Positions 1-8,560 of a DNA stretch of 64,000 bases are shown in pieces. The notes under the pieces were generated by a model. It worked only from the letters and a program-made list of their open reading frames with translations, did no database searches and was not told the origin of the DNA. Location of the stretch: the NCBI GenBank assembly GCA_964369775.1, contig CAYJHQ010000005.1, positions 1-64,000 on the forward strand, written 5' to 3'. This DNA comes from CAUPWF01 sp964369775 (GTDB taxonomy: Bacteria; Bacillota; Clostridia; Lachnospirales; Lachnospiraceae). Numbering within the stretch: the stretch's first letter is position 1; each line of letters begins with the position of its first letter. A program made the translations under genes and the position numbers.

Positions 1-1
1 T

Positions 2-166
2 TTAGTAGTATTCGGTGCACCGACAGCGACAGCGAGCTTTCCGATGGCAAGTAGAATGGGGGGCAACGGAGAACTTGCAGGAGTTGCAGTCGCATTCACT
101 TCTCTCCTAGCTTTGGGATCCTTATTCATATGGATATTTATGCTAAATATATTGCAATTGCTTTAA
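2..166 (+). CDS. AEC-family (auxin efflux carrier type) transporter, 3' end only
   Basis: Only the last 54 codons lie in the window, in the frame starting at base 2 and ending with TAA at 164-166. The visible end contains a proline- and alanine-rich stretch (GAPTATASFPMA), an MGGNGELAG turn and a final hydrophobic helix. This is the usual ending of AEC-family permeases, where the second five-helix bundle closes with the last membrane segment. The family exports or exchanges small organic acids, malate or auxin-like compounds across the membrane; the substrate cannot be told from this fragment. A clear terminator follows, so it is not cotranscribed with the sugar operon downstream. Confidence 0.75.
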   Translation, partial: LVVFGAPTATASFPMASRMGGNGELAGVAVAFTSLLALGSLFIWIFMLNILQLL

Positions 167-203
167 ATAAAGAAAAACTAGATATTTTGTAATAGAATTG
201 ACG

Positions 204-245
204 AAAACCTTCAGAAACAGAACAAAGTTTCTGGAGGTTTTTGCG
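204..245 (+). terminator. Rho-independent terminator after the AEC transporter
   Basis: A 15-base arm at 204-218 pairs with 227-241, with one G:U pair, around an 8-base loop. The descending arm ends in a run of T. It separates the AEC gene from the next operon. Confidence 0.8.
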
Positions 246-492
246 ACTTTTCATAATTCAGTATTGTCTACTCTTGACTATTTTGAGCAAGGCAAAACAC
301 TTTAACTAGTATAAAGATTTGTTTTGAAGAAGTATTTATTCAAATGATTGTAATAAATAAATCAGAGGTGAGTTGAATAAATTGACAAGAATATATATGT
401 GTATATTGCATAAAAATAATGAGCGGAAATTAGTGAAAATAGAAGAAAAGATATCTTTAATAGATTCTGTTGGAAAATAAATAGTACAACTG
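246..492. other. Non-coding leader region upstream of the phosphodiester-sugar operon
   Basis: No convincing reading frame or RNA family was seen. There is a possible upstream promoter (TTGAGC at 284-289, 17-bp spacer, TAGTAT at 307-312) and an isolated TTGACA at 382-387 without a well-spaced -10. The best promoter of the operon lies just downstream at 493-521. Confidence 0.5.
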
Positions 493-521
493 TTGCAAAG
501 GGCAGTTCTTGCTAATATAAT
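493..521 (+). promoter_or_regulatory. Sigma-A promoter of the ABC-NAGPA-nag operon
   Basis: TTGCAA at 493-498, a 17-bp spacer and a perfect TATAAT at 516-521. Transcription would begin near 528, about 45 bases before the first start codon. Confidence 0.7.
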
Positions 522-536
522 CTAACCAATGGATTA
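518..536. promoter_or_regulatory. Candidate operator over the -10/start site of the operon
   Basis: Inverted arms TAATC (518-522) and GATTA (532-536) flank a 9-base centre and overlap the -10 box and predicted start point. A repressor bound here would block initiation, and the ROK regulator of the same operon is the natural candidate. The arms are only 5 bp in AT-rich DNA, so chance is possible. Confidence 0.35.
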
Positions 537-572
537 AATAAAAAAGAAAATGAAAAGGAGGAAGTGAATATT

Positions 573-1436
573 ATGAAGAAAAATCAATTGGCAGGATACG
601 TATTAATTGCGCCAGCATATATTCTATTTATATTATTTTTTATAATACCACTAATTTATTCTTTTGCCCTAACATTTGTGGAGTGGAATGGATTTTCGAC
701 AGAACAAACATTTGTGGGTCTGAGTAACTATATTGAACTTTTTTCATCAGAAGATTTTAGAAATGCACTTGTAAATACAGTCGTATACTCAGTAAGTACA
801 ACAGTGCTATCAACATCAATTTCACTTGTTATTAGTGCTGTTATCTATAAGGGGATAAAAGGGTATTCTGTTATAAAAGGAGTATACTTCTTGCCACATA
901 TTGTTTCTATGGTTGCAATCGGTATCGTATGGTCGTGGATTTTTCAACCTGGAGAAGGTGGACTTTTCAATTCTATACTTGGGCTCATAGGAGTAGAACC
1001 ATTGGCATGGTTACAATCACCAGACTATGCAATGATATCATTAATCATAATAGGAGTGTGGAAATCATTAGGGTATAACATGATTATCATTATTGCAGGA
1101 ATTCTAGCTATCTCTCCTTCGTTGTATGAAGCGTCTGGTATTGATGGAGCCAACCCAGTGCAACAATTCTTTAGAATTACGTTGCCGTTATTAAAACCAA
1201 CTATGTTTTTTGTTATAGTATCATCGACAACAGCATCTTTATTTCAGGTGTTTGATATCATCAATGTCACGACAAAGGGTGGCCCAGTTGGAAGTACAGA
1301 GATGTTAGTAACATATTTGTATAAAGCAGGATTCGATGAATATCGAATCGGTTATGCATCTGCAATTGCGTTTGTATTATTTGCGATGGCAATCGGAGTT
1401 ACAGTTGTACAAAAGATGATAATGGATAAAGAGTAG
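573..1436 (+). CDS. Carbohydrate ABC transporter permease (MalF/UgpA type)
   Basis: A 287-residue inner-membrane permease of the binding-protein-dependent sugar importer class (CUT1). Six hydrophobic segments are visible, beginning with YVLIAPAYILFILFF. The cytoplasmic EAA loop is clear (YEASGIDGANPVQQFFRITLP), which docks the ATPase. The ATG at 573 is chosen because AAAGGAGG (555-562) lies 10 bases upstream; a GTG at 564 would sit directly on that site. The second permease and the binding protein follow within 30 bases, so the three form one importer. No ATPase gene is present in the operon, so it probably uses a shared MsiK/UgpC-type ATPase. The substrate is inferred from neighbours to be an amino-sugar or sugar-phosphate compound. 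Confidence 0.93.
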   Translation: MKKNQLAGYVLIAPAYILFILFFIIPLIYSFALTFVEWNGFSTEQTFVGLSNYIELFSSEDFRNALVNTVVYSVSTTVLSTSISLVISAVIYKGIKGYSVIKGVYFLPHIVSMVAIGIVWSWIFQPGEGGLFNSILGLIGVEPLAWLQSPDYAMISLIIIGVWKSLGYNMIIIIAGILAISPSLYEASGIDGANPVQQFFRITLPLLKPTMFFVIVSSTTASLFQVFDIINVTTKGGPVGSTEMLVTYLYKAGFDEYRIGYASAIAFVLFAMAIGVTVVQKMIMDKE

Positions 1437-1445
1437 GAGGCTATA

Positions 1446-2270
1446 ATGGAAAAAGTAGGAACAGTAATTAAACATGTCGTTGTATACGTAATTGCATTTA
1501 TCATGATACTTCCTTTTCTATGGATGGTGTCAAGTTCATTGAAAATGCCAGATGAAATCTTGCAGGTTCCAATTAAGTGGATACCGAGCGAAATAAATTT
1601 TGATAACTACATAAATGCAGTGCAAGGATTTCCATTTTTACAATTTCTTAAGAACAGTATAATTGTAACAGGAGGAATTATGATCGGACAAATTGTTACT
1701 TCGGTAATGGCAGCCTATGCATTTGCTAGAATGGAATTTAAAGGAAAAAATTTCTTGTTTGTATTGATGTTGACAGGATTAATGCTTCCAGCACAAACAA
1801 TTATGATTCCAATGACTAAGATTTTGAGTGCTTTGAATTTGCATAATACATTATGGGGGTTGATCATTCCGTTTAGCTGGAGCGCATTAATCATTTTCTT
1901 ATTGAGACAATTTTTCTTAAAAATACCAAAAGAGATAGAAGAGGCAGCACAGATTGATGGTTGTAATTTATTCCAAATTATTTTTAAAATAATTTTTCCA
2001 ATGTCTAAGCCGATTTTGTCAACATCGATAATTTTGATTTTTATATACGGATGGAATCAATATTTTTGGCCATTAATTATAACAAATGATGACACATACT
2101 ATACGCTACAGTTAGGGCTATCATATTTCAAAGAACAAAGTGCAATTGAGACCGACTGGGGAGCTTTGATGGCAGCGACCATCTTAGTCATGCTTCCAGT
2201 GGTAATCGTCTTTGTATTATTCCAAAGAAAAGTAATTGAAAGTATTGCTTTTTCTGGTGGCAAAGAATAA
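1446..2270 (+). CDS. Carbohydrate ABC transporter permease (MalG/UgpE type)
   Basis: A 274-residue second permease subunit. It opens with a membrane helix followed by the conserved periplasm-facing segment typical of MalG-like proteins (SSLKMPDEILQVPIKWIP). Further helices follow, then an EAA loop (EEAAQIDGCNLFQIIFKIIFP) towards the C-terminus. It starts 9 bases after the first permease with GAGTAGGAGG as ribosome site. It pairs with that permease to make the membrane channel of a CUT1 importer. Length and order are normal for the family. Confidence 0.93.
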   Translation: MEKVGTVIKHVVVYVIAFIMILPFLWMVSSSLKMPDEILQVPIKWIPSEINFDNYINAVQGFPFLQFLKNSIIVTGGIMIGQIVTSVMAAYAFARMEFKGKNFLFVLMLTGLMLPAQTIMIPMTKILSALNLHNTLWGLIIPFSWSALIIFLLRQFFLKIPKEIEEAAQIDGCNLFQIIFKIIFPMSKPILSTSIILIFIYGWNQYFWPLIITNDDTYYTLQLGLSYFKEQSAIETDWGALMAATILVMLPVVIVFVLFQRKVIESIAFSGGKE

Positions 2271-2300
2271 TTAAAATAGAGAACAAACAAGGAGAAAAAA

Positions 2301-3554
2301 ATGAAAAAATTATTAGTAGCACTATTATTAGGAACATTAGTTTTTACAGGATGTGGATCTTCAGAAAGCACTGAAGAAGGAAGTGGAGCAGAGAGTACAG
2401 GGGAGGTAGAAATAACATTATGGCACGGTTTTCCTACTGAAAAAGCAGACTATCTGCAAAAGATGGCAGATGAGTATAGTGAGCAAACGGAAGGCGTAAC
2501 AATTACAACAGAGTTTGTTGCAGCAAGTGAAGATATCCTCCCGAAGGTTCAAACCGCATTAATGAATGATACGCAACCTGATATTTTATGGGGAGCTCCA
2601 TCTATGACAGGTGTGTTGGCAACATCAGGAAAATTAGTAGACTTGACAGATTCTATCTCTGAGGAGTGGAGAAGTGATATTCCAGAAGGGCTTTGGGATG
2701 CAGGGAAATTTGAAGGAAAAACATATTCTGTTCCTGTAGAGGCAGGAACGCTAGTTTTGATATATAATAAAGAGATGTTTGAAGAAGCAGGAATCGAAAC
2801 TGCACCAACAACTTGGGAAGAATTATATGATACTGCAGAGGCGTTAACGACTGAAGATAGAAAAGGTATCTGGATGCCAATTGATCCAAATAATGAACGT
2901 ACAACATGGACATGGTTGTGTTTCCTAGAGCAAAACGGGTACTCGCTATTAAATGATGATTATACAGAAGTTGGCTTTGACAAAGAAGGGGTAGTTGAGA
3001 CACTGGATTATTATACTAGCTTCATAACAGATGGAATTGCACCTATCACTGTAGGAGAAGATGCTTTTGCAGAAGAGCAAGTGGCGATGATTATTGGAAC
3101 ACAAGGAGCAGCAAATGCTTATGTCGAGAATTATGGAATGGATATAGGGGTTGAAATGTTACCTGGGAATGAAGAGCTAAGTACAGGATTAGGAACAAAT
3201 CACTACTACCTATTTGATAATGGGGATAAAGTAGAAGAGGAAGCTTTAAAGTTCATGGAGTATATGACAACAGGTGAGAAGAATGCAGAGTGGGTTATCA
3301 ATGCGGGATACTTACCAGTATCTAATGAGGCAAAAGAGAGTGAAGCTTTTAAGAGTTTTGTAGCAGACAAACCACATTTTGAAAAGGCAGCTGAAGTATT
3401 AGAGTATGGTTTCTCAAGACCATCTATAGAAGAATATACACAAATTTCAAATACTATCTCAAGCGCGATTGAGGCGATTGCATTCGAGTCGATGACAGTA
3501 GAAGAGGCAGCGGATACAATTGTTACAGAAACAGAAGCAGCTGTTAGTAAGTAA
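2301..3554 (+). CDS. Extracellular sugar-binding lipoprotein (family 1 solute-binding protein)
   Basis: A 417-residue secreted lipoprotein that captures the substrate for the two preceding permeases. The N-terminus has a lysine pair, a hydrophobic stretch and the lipobox VFTGC with Cys18 as the lipidated residue. A Ser/Gly/Glu linker and a binding-protein fold follow (ITLWHGFPTEKADYLQKMAD, then TQPDILWG and GKTYSVPVEAGTLVLIYNKE). The GTLVLIYNKEMFEEAG stretch is typical of MalE/UgpB-like proteins. AAGGAG precedes the ATG. Aromatic residues in the body (several WTW and Y clusters) fit carbohydrate stacking, but the ligand cannot be read from sequence. Confidence 0.93.
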   Translation: MKKLLVALLLGTLVFTGCGSSESTEEGSGAESTGEVEITLWHGFPTEKADYLQKMADEYSEQTEGVTITTEFVAASEDILPKVQTALMNDTQPDILWGAPSMTGVLATSGKLVDLTDSISEEWRSDIPEGLWDAGKFEGKTYSVPVEAGTLVLIYNKEMFEEAGIETAPTTWEELYDTAEALTTEDRKGIWMPIDPNNERTTWTWLCFLEQNGYSLLNDDYTEVGFDKEGVVETLDYYTSFITDGIAPITVGEDAFAEEQVAMIIGTQGAANAYVENYGMDIGVEMLPGNEELSTGLGTNHYYLFDNGDKVEEEALKFMEYMTTGEKNAEWVINAGYLPVSNEAKESEAFKSFVADKPHFEKAAEVLEYGFSRPSIEEYTQISNTISSAIEAIAFESMTVEEAADTIVTETEAAVSK

Positions 3555-3595
3555 GATAAAACTAGGGAAAGCGCGACAAGACAAGGGGGATCAAG

Positions 3596-4777
3596 ATGAA
3601 TAAGTTGAAAAGTTCAGACATTATGAAGAAGCAGAATATTAAAAACATATTAAGAGTAATCAATGATGAACGAGGAATTCATAGAAAGCTTGTTGCAAAA
3701 AAAACAAATTTAGCGACCCAGACGGTTACAAATTTAGTGAGTGAATTGTGTGACCAAAATATTTTGAGTGAATATAAAAATAATAATAATCAGAAAGGGA
3801 GAAGCCCCATCTCCCTTCTGATTAATTATCAGTACTTTCATATTGTGACAATTGTGGTATCAGTGCAGAATGTAAAGATTTTTTTGAACGGTCTAGATGG
3901 AAGCATTGTATATAAAAGTGAAAGTGAACTGAATAAGTTAATAGATCCGTTATTTGTAATCAAAAAAGCATTATATAAAATTAGGAATCAATATAAAATG
4001 GCAAAATATGCTGTCGTTATCAGTGTAGAAGGTGTTGTGAATGAGGACTTAGGTCTGGTCATTGAGGCAAAAGACATAGGGTGGAAAAACTTAGATTTAA
4101 AGAAAGAATTAGCAGAGTATGAGATACCAGTGTTCGTGTGCAATGATGTGAGCATCATTGCTTACTATGAAAAATTCAGATTCAAGGATGAAATGAACTC
4201 AATGATTGTAAAGTTAGATAGTGGAATCGGATCAGCTTTTATACTTGGACAAAATATTTTGAAAAGTAAGAATAGTGTAGCTGGAGAGTTAGGGCACTAT
4301 ACGGTAGAAAATAATGAGGAAAAAGTGAAGTGTGTTTGTGGAAAATGCAACTGTTTAACGCAATTCATTTCCAAAACAGCAATAGTAAAAAGGTATGGAA
4401 AGTCATACCGAGAATTACAAGACGATATCGATAATCAAGTTCCAGAAGCAATAGCGTTTATAGAAAATCTTTGCGAAATGTTAGGGAGAGTTTTAGCAAA
4501 TATTATAACTTTATTGGATTTGGAAAGAGTAGTTTTAAATGGGGAAGTTATAGAAGATTTTGAGAATATTATGTATGGGCGATTGCAAGCGATTATACAG
4601 GAAAACATTAGTTATTGGGTATCTTTTAAAACATTAGAGATCCATAAAAATGTCAGTCCAACAGTTATTACTTCAAAATTTATACTTGATTATTACTTTA
4701 ATGTGAATGATACAGAATTATTTCTGTGGGATATAAATTTAATAAATAAAGGAGAAGACGGATGTGTTTATTCCTAG
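3596..4777 (+). CDS. ROK-family transcriptional regulator (NagC/XylR type)
   Basis: A 393-residue regulator. Residues 1-65 form a winged helix-turn-helix (ATQTVTNLVSELCDQNIL). The rest is a ROK sugar-sensing domain with SGIGSAFILG, AGELGHYTV and a zinc-type cysteine cluster (CVCGKCNC). The usual N-terminal DxGxT phosphate loop of ROK kinases is replaced by VVSVQNVKIFLNG, so it should sense a sugar, not phosphorylate it. It lies inside the operon, 41 bases after the binding protein and overlapping the next gene, and probably controls the operon promoter. NagC-like members respond to GlcNAc-6-P, which fits nagB/nagA downstream. An unusual stem-loop lies within the coding region at 3787-3824. 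Confidence 0.9.
   Translation: MNKLKSSDIMKKQNIKNILRVINDERGIHRKLVAKKTNLATQTVTNLVSELCDQNILSEYKNNNNQKGRSPISLLINYQYFHIVTIVVSVQNVKIFLNGLDGSIVYKSESELNKLIDPLFVIKKALYKIRNQYKMAKYAVVISVEGVVNEDLGLVIEAKDIGWKNLDLKKELAEYEIPVFVCNDVSIIAYYEKFRFKDEMNSMIVKLDSGIGSAFILGQNILKSKNSVAGELGHYTVENNEEKVKCVCGKCNCLTQFISKTAIVKRYGKSYRELQDDIDNQVPEAIAFIENLCEMLGRVLANIITLLDLERVVLNGEVIEDFENIMYGRLQAIIQENISYWVSFKTLEIHKNVSPTVITSKFILDYYFNVNDTELFLWDINLINKGEDGCVYS
3787..3824. repeat. Intragenic inverted repeat in the ROK regulator gene
   Basis: Arm 3787-3802 (TAATCAGAAAGGGAGA) pairs with 3810-3824 (TCTCCCTTCTGATTA) around a 7-base loop, with only one bulged A. It encodes the linker after the winged helix (around NQKGRSPISLLIN). It is not followed by a T run, so it is not an ordinary terminator. 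Confidence 0.8.
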
Positions 4778-7122
4778 ATATAACGAATGAGAAATATACT
4801 CATGCGGGATACTTGAGGAAAGAGTTTCTAGGACAAAATTTATTTAAGAGATATGCATACAAAGAGATCTTGATAGATGTTACGAATGAAAATCGAATTG
4901 TAGAAGATAAGTGGATGCAAATCTTATGGAGACAGGGAATTCTTAAGGAAAAAAAATATAGAGCTTACTTAGAAGAAATTGATAATCTAGTTGGAGACTT
5001 TGATGTATATACAAATAGTTGTGATCAAGAGATATACCATGATATAGCTGGAATTAGAGATAAATATGTACCTCGAAGATGGTGGGGGAAAATCTATGAA
5101 GTTTTGGAGCAATACACAGAACAAGAGCCTAAATTTATTAACCAAATCAAAGAAGAGGCTAGGAAAATAGCATGCTGCACAGACATTATTTTCTATGTGA
5201 GTGATATACAATTTCTAGAACTGCTCATACAGGACATAGAAAAGTATAAGGAGCGTAGCATTTATCTTTTGCTCAAAAAGCAAGCCTATTTTAACGATAA
5301 GATAGAGGAAAAGCTAAAAGGACATCGGTATCAGATTATTTGGGAGAATACAGAGAAATACTATATCGATTTTTCAAAGATTTCAGATTCAAGATTATTG
5401 AGTCAGAGAGTGAAAGAAAAAAAAGTTCTGTTACTTGCATATGGTGAAGAAGCACTGTTATCAATAAAAGATTTAAGAATTAATAGTATTGTGAATACTA
5501 CAAGTCGATGTGTAACAAGTAAAACTATGATAAATAATTTCTCGGAAGGTGGGATATCAAAGATATTTATACCTAAAAATTATAATATTTACCCATATAC
5601 TAAAATTAGTGAAAAGACTAAAATTTCATACTACCATTTAGCCAAATTGGCGAGTAGGTTTGGCGATGAAATTTATAATAAAAGCTACGAGTCTCTCGTG
5701 GACCAATATCCAGAGTATTTTATCAATATCTATGATGACAATATGTTTCGCAAATCAATATTTAAAACAGTGATAAGAAAAAGAAAAGAGGACGAAGTCT
5801 GGGAGTTTAGAGATCGGTGCATTCATTTGTTGTTAAAAGACTACCCTAATTTAACTTATAAGATGGGGTATTTTCAACAGAGCAATTTAGAGGAGCGTTC
5901 GGTGGATTGGGAAGCGCAAACATCACAAGAGGCAATATTAGTACATGCTGCTATCTTGCATAAAATAACGAAATCAAGCGTTGTAAATCTTGGTGAAGGT
6001 GAAAGTCCGAGAAAGTATTTTCGCAAGAATGATAAAGACTCAATTCAAATTATCTCGAACTTTCTTTTTTTTACCACGAATAAAACAATTGCCCTTCATA
6101 ATCGACTTAGGAATCAGATGCCACTAGAATGTATAGAGAATAGAATCGAGCATGTGGATTATTTGAGGATTAAGGAAAGTGAGAAAAAACGAGAGTCATT
6201 TCCGCTATACAATAAATCCTGTATTGGAATGAGTAAAGATGGGAGATTCAAGATTTTCCGCTTTTTATTAGGCGCTGGAGCAATTCAGATTAATGGTGTA
6301 AAGGTAGGATGGGAAGTAAAAGATATTAATGTGGAGGGAGAAGAAACGCAAACAAAAGACGTAATTGTGTATACTCCATATTTATCAAAGCGAGATATAG
6401 TAGAAAGATACTCGATGACAGATAGTTTACATTATGAAAAGTTGGTAGGAAAACAGAGATTGAATATAGCTTTTAGTGGAGATTATATATATTGCATTAA
6501 AAAGGGCGAAATACTGATGCCAGCAAACGGAGTAGTAATATCGCTTGCTGGGGATGCAAGAAGGCGAGTAGAAGATACATTATCCAATATAACAAATACA
6601 CAATACTTTAATACAGATCAATTGAAATATGCTGTGAATCTGGAACCGCCAAATGGGATATCGAATGCTCAATGGAAGGAGTTTGAATGGATATATGGGG
6701 GGGCAATGACACTAATCGAAAATGGGAAAGCGACTTTTGATGAAGGGACTATCGTACAGCATATGATGGATGAAGGTTGGGAGACACCGCTGTCTATGCA
6801 AACACAAGAAGCGGATGTTCAAAACCTTTCCATTCATCCGAGAACAGCAGTGGGGCTCAATAAAAAAGGTGAATTATTTATTCTCGTATTTTCGGGAAGA
6901 ACAAATATATCTTTAGGTGCAGATTATCTTCAAATGATAAAAATTGCTGAGAAGATGATTCCGGATATCGATGCGATGGTCAATGTTGACGGAGGTGCGT
7001 CTTCAGTCCTTGCAATAGTAAAAAACAGTGAGCTAATGGAGTTGAGTTATCCAGCGGCATCAGATCAAACGTGCGCAGGTGTAACACGAAATATAAAAAC
7101 AATTTTTAATATAGAATTATAG
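4762..7122 (+). CDS. Large intracellular protein with C-terminal phosphodiester glycosidase (NAGPA) domain
   Basis: A 786-residue protein with no signal peptide or membrane segment, so probably cytoplasmic. About residues 480-786 match the phosphodiester glycosidase (NAGPA) fold. MPANGVVISLAGD lies near 586, HPRTAVGLN near 692, a GR at about 712, and VNVDGGASS at 740-748 carries the conserved acidic residue. A closing RNIKTIFNI completes it. Family members cleave GlcNAc-1-phosphate-O-R phosphodiesters to free GlcNAc and phosphorylated R, or act on related sugar phosphodiesters. I do not recognise the first 430-480 residues; they are charged, soluble and rich in Tyr and Lys/Glu. The ATG overlaps the ROK gene by 16 bases and has AAAGGAG 7 bases upstream. 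The next gene starts 9 bases after the stop. Confidence 0.8.
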   Translation: MCLFLDITNEKYTHAGYLRKEFLGQNLFKRYAYKEILIDVTNENRIVEDKWMQILWRQGILKEKKYRAYLEEIDNLVGDFDVYTNSCDQEIYHDIAGIRDKYVPRRWWGKIYEVLEQYTEQEPKFINQIKEEARKIACCTDIIFYVSDIQFLELLIQDIEKYKERSIYLLLKKQAYFNDKIEEKLKGHRYQIIWENTEKYYIDFSKISDSRLLSQRVKEKKVLLLAYGEEALLSIKDLRINSIVNTTSRCVTSKTMINNFSEGGISKIFIPKNYNIYPYTKISEKTKISYYHLAKLASRFGDEIYNKSYESLVDQYPEYFINIYDDNMFRKSIFKTVIRKRKEDEVWEFRDRCIHLLLKDYPNLTYKMGYFQQSNLEERSVDWEAQTSQEAILVHAAILHKITKSSVVNLGEGESPRKYFRKNDKDSIQIISNFLFFTTNKTIALHNRLRNQMPLECIENRIEHVDYLRIKESEKKRESFPLYNKSCIGMSKDGRFKIFRFLLGAGAIQINGVKVGWEVKDINVEGEETQTKDVIVYTPYLSKRDIVERYSMTDSLHYEKLVGKQRLNIAFSGDYIYCIKKGEILMPANGVVISLAGDARRRVEDTLSNITNTQYFNTDQLKYAVNLEPPNGISNAQWKEFEWIYGGAMTLIENGKATFDEGTIVQHMMDEGWETPLSMQTQEADVQNLSIHPRTAVGLNKKGELFILVFSGRTNISLGADYLQMIKIAEKMIPDIDAMVNVDGGASSVLAIVKNSELMELSYPAASDQTCAGVTRNIKTIFNIEL

Positions 7123-7131
7123 GAGGTTAAA

Positions 7132-8547
7132 ATGGTTAAATTTGGTACAGGTGGTTGGAGAGCAATCATTGGAGATGAATTTACAAAGCAGAATATTCAA
7201 TTATTTGCGAAAGGAATGTCAAATAAAATTGTAGCAGAAGGAAAATCAAAGAAGGGGATTGTAATTGGTTATGATAGACGTTTTTTATCTCGAGAAGCAT
7301 TGTTGTGGGTATGTGAAGTATTAACTGCAGAAGGAATCAAATGCTATTTTGTAAATCGCTCTGTTCCGACACCACTAGTAATGTACTATGCTATGGAGCA
7401 AGAGTTTGAATATTCAATGATGATTACCGCAAGTCATAACCCGGCACTTTATAACGGAATTAAGGTGTTTACAAAAGGGGGACGAGATGCAAGTGAAGAG
7501 GTAACTCAAGACATTGAAAGATACATAGATCAAGTGAATATTGATGATATTGTTTGCATGGATTTTGAAGTGGCAAAAAATAAAAATCTGATAGAAGAAT
7601 TTTACCCAATAAACTGCTATATTGATAATATTATGAAACATATTAATATACCTTTAATTCAAAGTAGAGGAATTAAAGTTGCTCTAGATCCTATGTATGG
7701 TGTAAGTCAGACAGCACTTAGCATGATTTTATTAACTGCTAGATGTGATTTGGAAATTATCAACAACGAGCACGACACTTTGTTTGGGGGGAAAATGCCA
7801 TCTCCTTCAAAAAATGCGTTGAAATCATTAGCATACCAAGTGGTTGATAAGAAATTTGATATAGGGATAGCAACAGATGGAGATGCAGACCGGCTAGGAG
7901 TAATTGACGATGAGGGGAATTATCTACATCCAAATGAAATATTAGTCTTATTGTATTATTATTTGGTGAAATATAAGAATTGGAAAGGCGATGTTGTTCG
8001 CAATATAGCTACAACACATATGCTAGATAAAGTAGCAAATACATTTGGTGCGACTTGTCATGAAGTTCCAGTAGGATTTAAAAATATTTCTTCAAAAATG
8101 GAAGAAACAGATGCAATCTTAGGCGGAGAGTCATCAGGAGGATTAACAGTAAAAGGACACATAAATGGAAAAGACGGTGTGTATGCAGCAGCTCTTTTAA
8201 TTGAAATGATGGCTTGTATTGGAAAGAAAATGTCAGAAATAGTAAAGGATATAGAAGAAGAGTGTGGGAAGTTGTATATGATTGAAAGTGATTATACATT
8301 TAGCGCGGAAAAGAAAATAGAACTTCAGACATTATTGTTTGAGGACAAAGCACTGCCTACCTTTGCAGATTATGAAATTGAGAAAATATCATATTTGGAT
8401 GGATGCAAGGTCTATTTTAAGAATGGAGGATGGGTTATTGCAAGGTTCTCGGGAACGGAACCGTTGTTGCGAATATTTTGTGAAATGGAATCTAAGAAAG
8501 AATGTAGAGAAATTATAGGGATTTTGGAAACATTTTTAAATGTGTAA
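7132..8547 (+). CDS. Alpha-D-phosphohexomutase (phosphoglucomutase/phosphomannomutase family)
   Basis: A 471-residue cytosolic mutase that interconverts sugar-1-phosphates and sugar-6-phosphates. All four family signatures are present. The phosphoserine loop TASHNP has Ser101, and the metal site DGDADR is at 249-254. The sugar-specificity loop GGESSGG begins near 331, and the phosphate-binding loop RFSGTEP near 438. The FGTGGWRA start is typical of PGM/PMM-type enzymes, not of GlmM. Between a phosphodiester glycosidase and nagB/nagA, a GlcNAc-1-P/GlcNAc-6-P or Glc-1-P/Glc-6-P role is likely; the sequence does not settle which. GAGGTTAAA precedes the ATG. Confidence 0.9.
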   Translation: MVKFGTGGWRAIIGDEFTKQNIQLFAKGMSNKIVAEGKSKKGIVIGYDRRFLSREALLWVCEVLTAEGIKCYFVNRSVPTPLVMYYAMEQEFEYSMMITASHNPALYNGIKVFTKGGRDASEEVTQDIERYIDQVNIDDIVCMDFEVAKNKNLIEEFYPINCYIDNIMKHINIPLIQSRGIKVALDPMYGVSQTALSMILLTARCDLEIINNEHDTLFGGKMPSPSKNALKSLAYQVVDKKFDIGIATDGDADRLGVIDDEGNYLHPNEILVLLYYYLVKYKNWKGDVVRNIATTHMLDKVANTFGATCHEVPVGFKNISSKMEETDAILGGESSGGLTVKGHINGKDGVYAAALLIEMMACIGKKMSEIVKDIEEECGKLYMIESDYTFSAEKKIELQTLLFEDKALPTFADYEIEKISYLDGCKVYFKNGGWVIARFSGTEPLLRIFCEMESKKECREIIGILETFLNV

Positions 8548-8560
8548 AGGAGAACAATAT

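Noticed and set aside
301..315. ACTAGT-centred palindrome upstream of the first sugar operon as another member of the LacI regulon
   Set aside because: It is not inside a promoter spacer, lacks a second copy 23 bp away and is about 180 bases from the better promoter.
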